From NCBI GenBank assembly GCA_934565775.1, contig CAKTIN010000014.1:1-30436 (forward strand): a DNA stretch of 30,436 bases. The letters run 5' to 3'. Source of the DNA: an uncultured Oscillospiraceae bacterium. GTDB lineage: Bacteria; Bacillota; Clostridia; Oscillospirales; Oscillospiraceae. Position 1 is the first letter of the stretch. Every line of letters starts with the position of its first letter. This document shows, piece after piece, positions 23,350 through 30,436 of the stretch. The position numbers and the translations under genes were made by a program. The notes beneath the pieces are model-generated. The model was not told the origin of the DNA. It did no database searches and saw only the letters and a list, made by a program, of their open reading frames with translations.

Positions 23350-25292
23350 GTTATGCTGATGATTTCAATAATGAACTACACTCCATTGAAAGTCGCTTCA
23401 CCGGTGGTCTAAGTAATACAAGCACTAAGAAGTTTGACAACCTTATTAAAATCGTTGCCGACTTCACTCAGCTTGAAGAAGAGAAAATCTATATTACTGC
23501 TGCGACATCAAGAGCAAGTAATCTATGGAATCGACTTGCTCAAGGTAAGCCGTTAACCCAGCATTTTTCGTTTGCATTGGGCATCATCGATGCCGAAGGC
23601 CTTCAGGGCGGCATCTCTCCGGCCAGTCGATTCATTGGTTCCGGTGTTGGGCACTATGATGCTATTGCACTTGCAGTCAGGAGGGGCGATAAATGGGTTA
23701 TAGGTGCAGTTCTTGAAAGTGATCGGTTGCCAATTTATGACCGAATTGCGACTGCTTTCCCTGATGTTGAGATTACTCATGGGGTGCAGAACATTCCTGT
23801 TGATAATACAGATTTGTCATTTGCCTGGTATGTCGGCACAACCGGCAACAATGCTGATGGTCGGTGGACGGACTTCTCCGACGAATACATTGATAACGGC
23901 ATCTGGGTAAATGGTTGGGACGATAAGTTCATTGACGTTGTGAAGTCAATTGCTGTTGGAGATCGTATCGCGATAAAGTCCACCTTCACTCAGAAGAAGA
24001 ACCTCCCTTTTGATAATCATGGCAAGACGGTCGGCGCTATGAGAATCAAAGCTATCGGTACTGTTACAGAAAACGCTGGTGACGGCAAAACAATCAAGGT
24101 GGATTGGACTCGTCTTGATCCGTTCAAGACATGGTTCGGTCCCGGTGTCTTGCGTGAGGCTATTCACCGTGTCGATGCTTCTGACGGCTACATCAAGAAG
24201 CAACTGCTCGCATTTACCTTCGGTGATGAAGATCAAGACTATTCTTTGTGCGAAGAAAAGTATAGTGATGATATTGATCAGACCGCTGGTGTTGATGAGA
24301 TGCCAGACGATGCTGTAGAAGATGATATGGATGTGGCGACTTCTACCAGTGATTCAGAAACCACAAAGAAGAAAACCTGTCTTGAAGTAGTGCGGACGCC
24401 AAGAGTAAACTTTATTCATCCGCTGAACTTCATTATCTATGGAGCCCCTGGTACCGGAAAAACATATTCAACCGCAGAATATGCCCTTGCCATAATTGAG
24501 AACCGTGCAGTAGATACCCGGCGGAAATCATATGAAGAACGCAAAGCGGTAATGGCTACATATAACGATTATGTCCGCAAAGGCCAGATAGTCTTCACAA
24601 CATTCCATCAAAGCTACGGCTATGAAGAGTTTATCCAGGGGCTTCGTCCTGATACCAAATCGGGTAAGATGGCCTTCATAACTGTTGACGGTGTGTTCAA
24701 GCGCATTGCAGATGATGCCCTTGATAATCATGAGAAAAACTATGTCATCATCATTGATGAAATCAACCGTGCCAACATCTCCAAGGTGTTTGGCGAGTTA
24801 ATCACTCTGATTGAAAGCGACAAGCGTTGGGGCGAAGTCAACGAAACCTGCGCGACACTCCAATCCGGCGACATCTTTGCTGTGCCTAACAATCTTTATA
24901 TTGTCGGCACAATGAACTCCGCAGACAAGTCGATTTCCCTGATTGATGCCGCTTTACGGCGCAGATTTGAATTCATTGAGCAGTATCCGAATGCCTCGCT
25001 TGTTGACGATCCCACTCTCCGCAATGTACTTTCGAAAATCAACACGATTCTGGCTGATTCGCTTGAGAGCTCTGATCTGTTGATTGGTCACTCCTATTTT
25101 ATGGGGAAAACGGTGGATGACCTCTGCGCGATTCTGAACAGCAGCATCATTCCGCTCTTATATGAGTATTATTACGATAACAAGAAAAAGGTAATCGGAG
25201 TATTGACTGATGCGCTCAAAGATTTGGGCATCAAAATTGTGGATGATAAGATCAGCAGGGTTCGTGTTGAAAAGGCGGATGTTCAAGAATGA
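23346..25292 (+). CDS. mcrB: McrB-like AAA+ GTPase with N-terminal DNA-reading domains (restriction subunit R1)
   Basis: This 648-residue protein has a C-terminal McrB-type motor: Walker A YGAPGTGKTYST (GTGKT ends at 373), Walker B YVIIIDEINRANIS (466-479), the McrB-specific GTMNSADKS (521-529) and the arginine-finger-like ALRRRFEF (536-543). It should hexamerise, hydrolyse GTP and translocate DNA with the McrC-like partner. The N-terminal ~125 residues are a domain I cannot name. Residues about 155-295 (WYVGT...., VGDRIAIKSTF, KAIGTVTEN, KVDW) resemble the PUA/EVE-like reader found in many McrB relatives. An acidic linker (306-340) follows. With two C5 methyltransferases in the operon the protein more likely acts like LlaJI.R1 on unmethylated sites than as a type IV methyl-dependent enzyme. 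Specificity is inferred. Confidence 0.88.
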   Translation: MSYADDFNNELHSIESRFTGGLSNTSTKKFDNLIKIVADFTQLEEEKIYITAATSRASNLWNRLAQGKPLTQHFSFALGIIDAEGLQGGISPASRFIGSGVGHYDAIALAVRRGDKWVIGAVLESDRLPIYDRIATAFPDVEITHGVQNIPVDNTDLSFAWYVGTTGNNADGRWTDFSDEYIDNGIWVNGWDDKFIDVVKSIAVGDRIAIKSTFTQKKNLPFDNHGKTVGAMRIKAIGTVTENAGDGKTIKVDWTRLDPFKTWFGPGVLREAIHRVDASDGYIKKQLLAFTFGDEDQDYSLCEEKYSDDIDQTAGVDEMPDDAVEDDMDVATSTSDSETTKKKTCLEVVRTPRVNFIHPLNFIIYGAPGTGKTYSTAEYALAIIENRAVDTRRKSYEERKAVMATYNDYVRKGQIVFTTFHQSYGYEEFIQGLRPDTKSGKMAFITVDGVFKRIADDALDNHEKNYVIIIDEINRANISKVFGELITLIESDKRWGEVNETCATLQSGDIFAVPNNLYIVGTMNSADKSISLIDAALRRRFEFIEQYPNASLVDDPTLRNVLSKINTILADSLESSDLLIGHSYFMGKTVDDLCAILNSSIIPLLYEYYYDNKKKVIGVLTDALKDLGIKIVDDKISRVRVEKADVQE

Positions 25293-26671
25293 TACTGAGC
25301 AAATATGAAGAAACGGCAATAAGGAATTCATCTCTTCCGCCCTCCTGGAGATCCCAGAAAGGGCTTGAAGAATTGGAGGACTTTTTGCAGCACAATTGGG
25401 ATCAACGGGCAGTTTTCTATGATGATGGTCGCTTTGATACCAAACAGCAGTTTCTTGCGTTCACAGGCAGAGGCGGAGTACGTACCAAGAACTATATCGG
25501 GACGATTGCGTTTGCTGGCGAGCAGCTGAATATCTATCCGAAAATGTTCCGAACGGAGGCCGAGGATCAGGAAACTGAAGAACTTACTCAAAGCCATTTG
25601 ATGAAAAACCTCATTCGATGGCTGGAGTATTGTAACAGAGTATCATATCCGTTCATCAACATTTCTACAGAACTAAGTGAAGCTGAGGATCTCCGGGAAC
25701 TGTTCATCACTTTGTATGTGGGATATGTCCGTGCCGCCATAGAGCGTGGCTTGTATTACCAGTATGTTGAGGAAACCGAAGACATCTCCCATATCAAGGG
25801 CAAATTTGATTTTGCAGATTATATCGTGCGAAAAATACCCAACGGAATGAGCAATAAGTTCCGCTGTTCCTACTCCACGTTTGAATTTGATAACTGGGTC
25901 AACCGAGTCATCAAGTATACCTGCAAGCAGATTATCAACTCGACCTCAAAACGGAATCAAAACGCGATTCGGCATATTCTGGTGAAGCTGGGTGAGGTTT
26001 CCGATGTGCAGTGTACGCCAAGTGACTGCGATCGCGTCCGTCTCAGTAAGATGCATAGCAACTATCGCATCATTCTCAGCATGAGCAAAATGTTCCTACT
26101 AAACAAGACTTCCGGCTTGACGATGGATATCAACGAATCTTTCTGCTTCCTCTTCCCGACAGAACTTCTATTTGAAGGCTTTATCGGCGGGTTTATGCAG
26201 GAAGTTGTTGAAGATTGTGGCGGCAGAGTCCGTCTGCAACAAAGCGATATGCACTTGATTGAGGATATCCAATATGCTGGACAATCTCTCGGTGCTGCAT
26301 TTACCATGCGCCATGATATTCTTGTGGAACTGAACGGCAAAGTCTTTATTCTTGATACTAAGTACAAGCAAGTTGCTCGTTTTGAAGGAGACACAGAAAC
26401 TGTCAGAAAGGTCGTCAGCGAAGAACCGAAACAGACGGATATCTACCAGGTCTGCGAATATGCCCGGAAACGCAATGTCTCTGACGTATACCTTCTCTAT
26501 CCTATGTATCGGTATGAGGATGCAGAGCCGCACTATCCTGTCGGCAAGAGTCAGAGTGAATCCGGTGATATCAATATTCACTTCATTCGACTTCCGTTTA
26601 TCTTTGAGGAAGATGAGAGTCACGTAAAAACGCAGCTGACAGCTGTGATTAAGCGGATTTTTGAAATATAG
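25289..26671 (+). CDS. mcrC: McrC-like PD-(D/E)XK nuclease (restriction subunit R2)
   Basis: This 460-residue partner of the McrB-like GTPase overlaps its gene by four bases. The N-terminal part (RGGVRTKNYIGTIAFAG, LNIYPKMF) is typical of McrC, and the middle is the helical region that contacts the McrB hexamer. The C-terminal nuclease core shows MRHDILVELNGKVFILDTKYK, giving Asp 343, Asp 356 and Lys 358 of the PD-(D/E)XK site, so the active site looks intact. It cuts DNA when stalled or converging McrB-like motors trigger it. LlaJI.R2 and the BsuMI component of the same class are the closest described parallels in gene order; McrC in a type IV system is the alternative. A gap of 27 bases separates it from the next gene. 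Confidence 0.88.
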   Translation: MILSKYEETAIRNSSLPPSWRSQKGLEELEDFLQHNWDQRAVFYDDGRFDTKQQFLAFTGRGGVRTKNYIGTIAFAGEQLNIYPKMFRTEAEDQETEELTQSHLMKNLIRWLEYCNRVSYPFINISTELSEAEDLRELFITLYVGYVRAAIERGLYYQYVEETEDISHIKGKFDFADYIVRKIPNGMSNKFRCSYSTFEFDNWVNRVIKYTCKQIINSTSKRNQNAIRHILVKLGEVSDVQCTPSDCDRVRLSKMHSNYRIILSMSKMFLLNKTSGLTMDINESFCFLFPTELLFEGFIGGFMQEVVEDCGGRVRLQQSDMHLIEDIQYAGQSLGAAFTMRHDILVELNGKVFILDTKYKQVARFEGDTETVRKVVSEEPKQTDIYQVCEYARKRNVSDVYLLYPMYRYEDAEPHYPVGKSQSESGDINIHFIRLPFIFEEDESHVKTQLTAVIKRIFEI

Positions 26672-26698
26672 GAATCAACTGTAAGGAGGCAAAGACCG

Positions 26699-28165
26699 AT
26701 GAAAAAGCTGTGCTTCGGAACACTGCTCAACCTGGTTTACCAGGCAAAGGGGCAGGGCGTTACATACAAGAGCATATGTGACGCGGTTTTCAGCGCATAC
26801 GGCTGCGCTGATACCACTAACCGGGACAGTTCTTTGCCTCCACACTTGAAAAGCGGACATGACAATGTTCCGCCCGATGTTATCGATGCCGCGAGGGCAA
26901 TAACATATGAAGACGCTGTTATCGCCTTTGATAGAGGCGTTGTTGGACTTATCGCGGAAGCAAATGCAAAACAGTTCATATACGCTGTCAAAGCTGTCCT
27001 CCGAGAAGATGACGTACCCGACGATACGCTTATAGGCAGTGTTGCTGGATTTGAGAAAAGTGCTATCCTCGAGCGTAACAAATTTATTATGGCTCCGCTG
27101 ATGGCCTCTCTTTTTCGGTATGCCATAGTTGACGTTTCCAACGCTGACTGCGCCGACTCTCTGAAGAGCTTTGAAAAGAACTATCTTACTTTGGTCGATT
27201 CGAGTGGACAGCTGTTTATCGATCCGCTGCCCTCTGAAGATGAGGCTGAAGAGGAAGAGACTTCTCCTCTTCAGAGGACGATTGACGACGGTACCTTCGG
27301 AAGAACATTTAAAAAGATCTCTTCGGTCATTGTTTCCGGGCTCACGCACCCGTCTACAGCAAACATCTACTGTGCCGATCCCAACAACGGTAAACTGCGC
27401 TTCAATCGGATCAAGGAGTTCCTGGCGGACAATATCGGAACCTATGTTTTCTCAAGATCGAAGGTGGACAGTTTCAAAGGGAGACCTGTCGGAGCCATTG
27501 GTACACAGGCGCTCATTGCGTTTAAAAAGGTGTATGGCACAAGTGCCGATACGGTGCTTGGCGAACTGATGCTTTATGTTTTCCTTGAGCAAGAACTGAA
27601 TGTACCGAAGATTATGTCAAAGATCGAATTCTCGCAGCACACCGGGCTTGCGAGTAAGAGCGACGGCATCCATCTTCTCGCCACTACAGAACACGGACGT
27701 CCCTTCAATCAGCTCGTTTTCGGCGCGTCGAATATCGAAGGCGATCTGAATGCCGCTGTTGACCGTGCCTTTGAAAGGATCGTGTCCATAGAGCAGAATG
27801 CAGACAGTGAGTTTAAAACCGTCGAAAATACCGCATACGGTCTGATGTTTGACAACAGCACCGTGGAATATTTACGGGATGTGATGGTTCCGAGAAAGCA
27901 GTTTCAGTACAAGCCGGATATGGCGTTCGGTCTGTTTCTTGGCTATTCTCTGAAAATAGATCCGCCTGTTACTGATCCGGCACTGTACAGATCGGCGGCA
28001 GAGGAACAGCTGAAGCAGGATGTTGAATCCGTCAAGAGCTATATTGCTGACACGATGAAGCGGCACAATCTGGAGGGATATACTTTTTACTGCTATGTTC
28101 TTCCGTTCAATGATGCGCCGAATGAAAAAACAAGTCTTATTGATGAAATGCTGGAGGGTCGCTGA
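26699..28165 (+). CDS. HamA-like (DUF1837) protein with extra N-terminal domain and altered nuclease site
   Basis: This is a 488-residue protein. The C-terminal half (about 215-370) matches the HamA/DUF1837 family of Hachiman defence: IGTQALIAFKKVYG, then GELMLYVFLEQELNVPKIMS (288-307), then KSDGIHLL (320-327) and LVFGASNIEGD (339-349). In nuclease-active HamA the last motif is G-E-(S/A)-K, supplying the catalytic Glu and Lys; here it is G-A-S-N. The protein is therefore probably not an ordinary DNase. The first ~190 residues are an added helical domain (CFGTLLNLVYQAKGQGVTYK, SLPPHLKSGHDNVP, ILERNKFIMAPLMASLFRYA) ending in an acidic linker (179-189). I have seen similar N-termini in other Firmicutes defence proteins but cannot name the family. 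The start ATG at 26699 has AAGGAGG upstream. The gene overlaps the helicase gene by one base (TGATG), so the two form a pair. Confidence 0.75.
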   Translation: MKKLCFGTLLNLVYQAKGQGVTYKSICDAVFSAYGCADTTNRDSSLPPHLKSGHDNVPPDVIDAARAITYEDAVIAFDRGVVGLIAEANAKQFIYAVKAVLREDDVPDDTLIGSVAGFEKSAILERNKFIMAPLMASLFRYAIVDVSNADCADSLKSFEKNYLTLVDSSGQLFIDPLPSEDEAEEEETSPLQRTIDDGTFGRTFKKISSVIVSGLTHPSTANIYCADPNNGKLRFNRIKEFLADNIGTYVFSRSKVDSFKGRPVGAIGTQALIAFKKVYGTSADTVLGELMLYVFLEQELNVPKIMSKIEFSQHTGLASKSDGIHLLATTEHGRPFNQLVFGASNIEGDLNAAVDRAFERIVSIEQNADSEFKTVENTAYGLMFDNSTVEYLRDVMVPRKQFQYKPDMAFGLFLGYSLKIDPPVTDPALYRSAAEEQLKQDVESVKSYIADTMKRHNLEGYTFYCYVLPFNDAPNEKTSLIDEMLEGR

Positions 28166-29994
28166 TGAAATATGTTCCTAAAACGGCCTCCCTGGCTGAA
28201 GCAATCTACCGTGACATTGATAAAAATGAGTATCTCAACGAAATCTATGAGGCGCTACTGTACAATTATTCGATAGACCTTTTCGGGCTTGACCGGCCGC
28301 AGAAACAGGTTCAGATCAAGGATGCGCTCCGCTTTGCTGATTTTCTTTCAAAATCCACATATGCGCCCACTGCGGACAGGGATCACCAGTGGGGACAGGA
28401 AATCGCAACACTTCTTCACCTTGTTTACTCGCAGGATGAAGCCGTAAAGTATTATCTCGGTTCTGTTTTATCTGCCGTTGGAAATTATCGAGGACTTAAG
28501 GCGCCCGCAGTCGGCGGGTACAAGAGTGCGGATGTTCTGGACGGCATTTTTTATGAGTTTGACAAAGAGAGCCACCTGATTCCGGGACGGGTCGGTGAAT
28601 ACTTCTTTCATGATCAGAAAAGCGTGTATGATAGGCTGGGAGATCCGTACTTCAGCTATTCCGGTCCTACCTCAATGGGTAAGTCCTTTGTTGTACAGAC
28701 ATACATAAAAGAGCAGATAGAAAAAGGTTCCACAGGAAATTATGCCATTCTCGTTCCGACGAAGGCTCTTATAAACGAGGTTAGAAGCAATATGTTCGAC
28801 GGCCTGCAGGACGAGCTGACCGCCAGAAACTACAGGGTCGTCAGTGCGATAGGAGAAATATACCTTCAGCAGGATCACCATTTCATTTTCATAATGACCC
28901 CGGAACGTATGCATCACCTTCTGATTGAGCGCCCCGACATGAACATTGATTTCGTGTTTGTGGATGAGGCACATAAGATTTCGGAGCGAGGTGGCCGCGG
29001 CAGTTATTATTATAAGGTCATTCCGCAACTGAGACGACTGGAGAAGCCGCCCACAGTTATTTTCGCTTCTCCCAATATTCCCAATCCTGAGATATATCTC
29101 CGTACAATCCCCGGTGTCCGACCGAGCAAGGTGCAGCGTCTTGCATCGCGTTTTACTCCTGTCAGCCAGTTCAAATTCTTTATGGATCTTCCGAACAACA
29201 GAATGTGTATCCATAATGAGCACAAAAAGAGCCTTGAGTATGTATATCGCGTGCCAACGGACATGTCACTGGCGAAAATCATCCACAGGGTCGGCAGGGG
29301 CAAGCAGAATGTTGTATACTGCAGCGCGCAGCAGAAGGTTGTAGATTTTGCGATGGAATATGCAAAGAGTCTGCAGCCGCTGAACAACCCCAACCTTACA
29401 AAACTGGCAAATGACATCAAAAACGATGTCCACAGAGAGTGCTACCTCGCAGAGCTTATTGAAAAAGGCGTTGCTTATCATGTGGGCTATCTGCCCGCGA
29501 ATATACGCCTGCGTATCGAGCAGAGCTTTGAAGATGGCAACCTTCGCACCATTTTCTGCACAAGTACCCTTGTTGAGGGCGTCAACCTGCCTGCCGACAA
29601 TCTGTTCATCACAAGCTACCGGAACGGAACCACCAATATGGACGAAGTCGAGTTCCGAAACCTTGTAGGGCGTGTCGGACGTATAAAATATAATCTTTTT
29701 GGTAATGTGTTTCTTCTCCGCATGGATTCAAGCCTTACGGAAAAGCAGTATGAGCGGCTTCTCAACAATGATGTGCCTGAACAGAAGCTGTCTTTCGACC
29801 TTGACGAAAATAGATCGCATTATCCTGCGCTTGTAAATGATCTTGTGCGCGGTGATATAGAGATGACCACCTGTCATGCGGAAGCAACCGACCGTGATTT
29901 TGACGCTCTCCGGAAAATGGCTCTTATCATAATGAATGATTACGCTGCCGGTATTGATTCGCCACTGACAGAAATGTTTGAAGAGTATGTTTGA
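28165..29994 (+). CDS. hamB: HamB-like DEAH superfamily 2 helicase, probably C-terminally short
   Basis: This is a 609-residue helicase. Motif I is YSGPTSMGKSF (167-174), Ia VPTKALINEV and II VFVDEAHKISERGGRG (DEAH 267-270). Motif III-like FASPNIPNPE, IV NVVYCSAQQK, V FCTSTLVEGVNLPA and VI NLVGRVGRIKYNLFG (R-x-G-R at 503-506) follow. The ~160 residues before motif I are a helical N-terminal domain. The GPTSMGKS form of motif I and the close VPTKAL motif are features of the HamB-like helicases that partner DUF1837 proteins. In Hachiman the helicase surveys DNA and controls the HamA effector. About 85 residues follow motif VI and the frame stops at a TGA after EMFEEYV; I expect a longer C-terminal region in complete relatives, so the gene may be truncated. 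A single-base overlap with the HamA-like gene shows coupled translation. Confidence 0.82.
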   Translation: MKYVPKTASLAEAIYRDIDKNEYLNEIYEALLYNYSIDLFGLDRPQKQVQIKDALRFADFLSKSTYAPTADRDHQWGQEIATLLHLVYSQDEAVKYYLGSVLSAVGNYRGLKAPAVGGYKSADVLDGIFYEFDKESHLIPGRVGEYFFHDQKSVYDRLGDPYFSYSGPTSMGKSFVVQTYIKEQIEKGSTGNYAILVPTKALINEVRSNMFDGLQDELTARNYRVVSAIGEIYLQQDHHFIFIMTPERMHHLLIERPDMNIDFVFVDEAHKISERGGRGSYYYKVIPQLRRLEKPPTVIFASPNIPNPEIYLRTIPGVRPSKVQRLASRFTPVSQFKFFMDLPNNRMCIHNEHKKSLEYVYRVPTDMSLAKIIHRVGRGKQNVVYCSAQQKVVDFAMEYAKSLQPLNNPNLTKLANDIKNDVHRECYLAELIEKGVAYHVGYLPANIRLRIEQSFEDGNLRTIFCTSTLVEGVNLPADNLFITSYRNGTTNMDEVEFRNLVGRVGRIKYNLFGNVFLLRMDSSLTEKQYERLLNNDVPEQKLSFDLDENRSHYPALVNDLVRGDIEMTTCHAEATDRDFDALRKMALIIMNDYAAGIDSPLTEMFEEYV

Positions 29995-30109
29995 TGTGCC
30001 GATGGTGCAGTACATTGCCAATGAGATGCGGTTTTGCGAACTGGTGATCTTCCTCGAAGAACACCGAGCCGAGTATGTGCAATTCATTCTCACGGGAGAA
30101 CCGCTGTAA
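29987..30109 (+). CDS. Small ORF (40 codons) at the island cargo junction
   Basis: An open frame from an ATG that overlaps the helicase stop codon encodes 40 residues: FDVPMVQYIANEMRFCELV, then IFLEEHRAEYVQFILTGEPL. It looks protein-like (amphipathic helix, low bias) and not like a continuation of the helicase in another frame. The overlap ATG has no clear ribosome binding site. It may be the remnant of a gene cut by the insertion that brought the helicase here, or a true small protein. I do not recognise a family. Confidence 0.35.
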   Translation: MFDVPMVQYIANEMRFCELVIFLEEHRAEYVQFILTGEPL

Positions 30110-30224
30110 TATACACAGTTTCCGCTCCAAATGATCGTGTACTATATGCCTCCGAAATGACTGGATATATCCCGGACATGACGGTAATATACACTCACAA
30201 CAAAACAAACGGAGGTACACATTC

Positions 30225-30436
30225 ATGTGGAAAGAAGGCAGCATCAAGGTAAACGGAGACATTTTTCGCTACTGGATGAAGCAGTACGATAAAGGCTCCG
30301 AGTGGGGCATCGACGGCGGACGCATTTCAAAGCTGATGCTCAAGCGAAACGGCAAGATTGTCTGCAACTACGACAGAGGCTGGGACATTGAGCCCACCGA
30401 TGAGAACACGCAGCTTGCGCTGGAGCTTCTGCTCCA
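30225..30436 (+). CDS. DUF7678-like protein, 5' part only
   Basis: The first 70 codons of a gene run off the end of the window. The start ATG at 30225 has GGAGG nine bases upstream. The protein begins MWKEGSIKVNGDIFRYWMKQ and contains GSEWGIDGGRISKLM and VCNYDRGWDIEP. I associate this pattern with the DUF7678 family of small proteins found on conjugative and other mobile elements of Clostridia. The function is unknown. Its presence suggests that the island is cargo of, or is followed by, an integrative element. The ~115 bases between it and the previous ORF hold no other gene; I see no certain promoter there. Confidence 0.6.
   Translation, partial: MWKEGSIKVNGDIFRYWMKQYDKGSEWGIDGGRISKLMLKRNGKIVCNYDRGWDIEPTDENTQLALELLL

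Noticed and set aside
23346..26671. The McrBC-like pair as a classic methylation-dependent type IV system
   Set aside because: Two C5 methyltransferases in the same operon would create its target. The LlaJI/BsuMI model explains all four genes.
29987..30109. The 40-codon ORF as a frameshifted continuation of the helicase
   Set aside because: Its sequence does not resemble the helicase C-terminus and there is no homopolymer run at the junction to explain a shift.

Overview
The window looks like chromosomal DNA from a spore-forming, anaerobic member of the Clostridia, most likely the Oscillospiraceae/Ruminococcaceae group. The evidence is strong AAGGAGG-type ribosome binding sites, a SpoIIAA-SpoIIAB-sigma-F operon, a YfmF/YfmH M16 peptidase pair, compact operons with ATGA overlaps, and frequent TTG starts. 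The organism assignment is an inference from gene content and style. No 16S rRNA or other taxonomic marker lies in the window.

Bases 1 to about 20,100 are GC-rich core genome. In order they hold: the 3' end of a D-2-hydroxyacid dehydrogenase; a MarR-regulated heterodimeric ABC exporter operon (minus strand) with a clear promoter and overlapping palindromic operator; a very large MacB-like ABC ATPase/FtsX-permease fusion with three tandem ~64-residue repeats; a class I methyltransferase; a four-gene metal-chelate uptake operon (binding lipoprotein, FecCD permease, ATPase, FmdE-family protein; minus strand); the spoIIA operon (plus strand); a DUF2500 membrane protein; a membrane-anchored DUF4015-type putative glycoside hydrolase behind prmA (minus strand); the YfmF/YfmH pair plus a small helical protein (plus strand); and tRNA-Leu(CAA).

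The sequence changes character immediately 3' of the tRNA-Leu gene. About 600 bases without a gene carry strong hairpins, direct and inverted copies of a 15-base motif shared with the tRNA terminator, and GGTTAGA motifs. A sigma-70-type promoter follows. From it a single plus-strand run of genes, visibly more AT-rich than the core, extends to about 30,000: a small excisionase/MerR-type HTH protein, two cytosine-C5 DNA methyltransferases, an McrB-like AAA+ GTPase, an McrC-like nuclease, a HamA-like (DUF1837) protein and a HamB-like DEAH helicase. Spacing is 5-28 nt or overlapping throughout. Beyond the helicase there is a 40-codon ORF and the start of a DUF7678-type gene, a kind of cargo I associate with conjugative elements of Clostridia. 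This suggests that the island continues past the window.

The most interesting part is this defence island. Two C5 methyltransferases joined to McrBC make little sense as a methylation-dependent type IV system. They fit the LlaJI/BsuMI-type arrangement, in which an asymmetric site is protected by one methyltransferase per strand and an McrBC-like motor-nuclease cuts unmodified DNA. Directly downstream is a Hachiman-like pair. Its HamA component has an extra ~190-residue N-terminal domain and has apparently lost the E-x-K part of its nuclease active site (G-A-S-N where G-E-S/A-K is expected). Its helicase partner is short at the C-terminus. I regard this HamA/HamB variant, possibly acting together with the restriction module, as the best candidate for a little-described system here.
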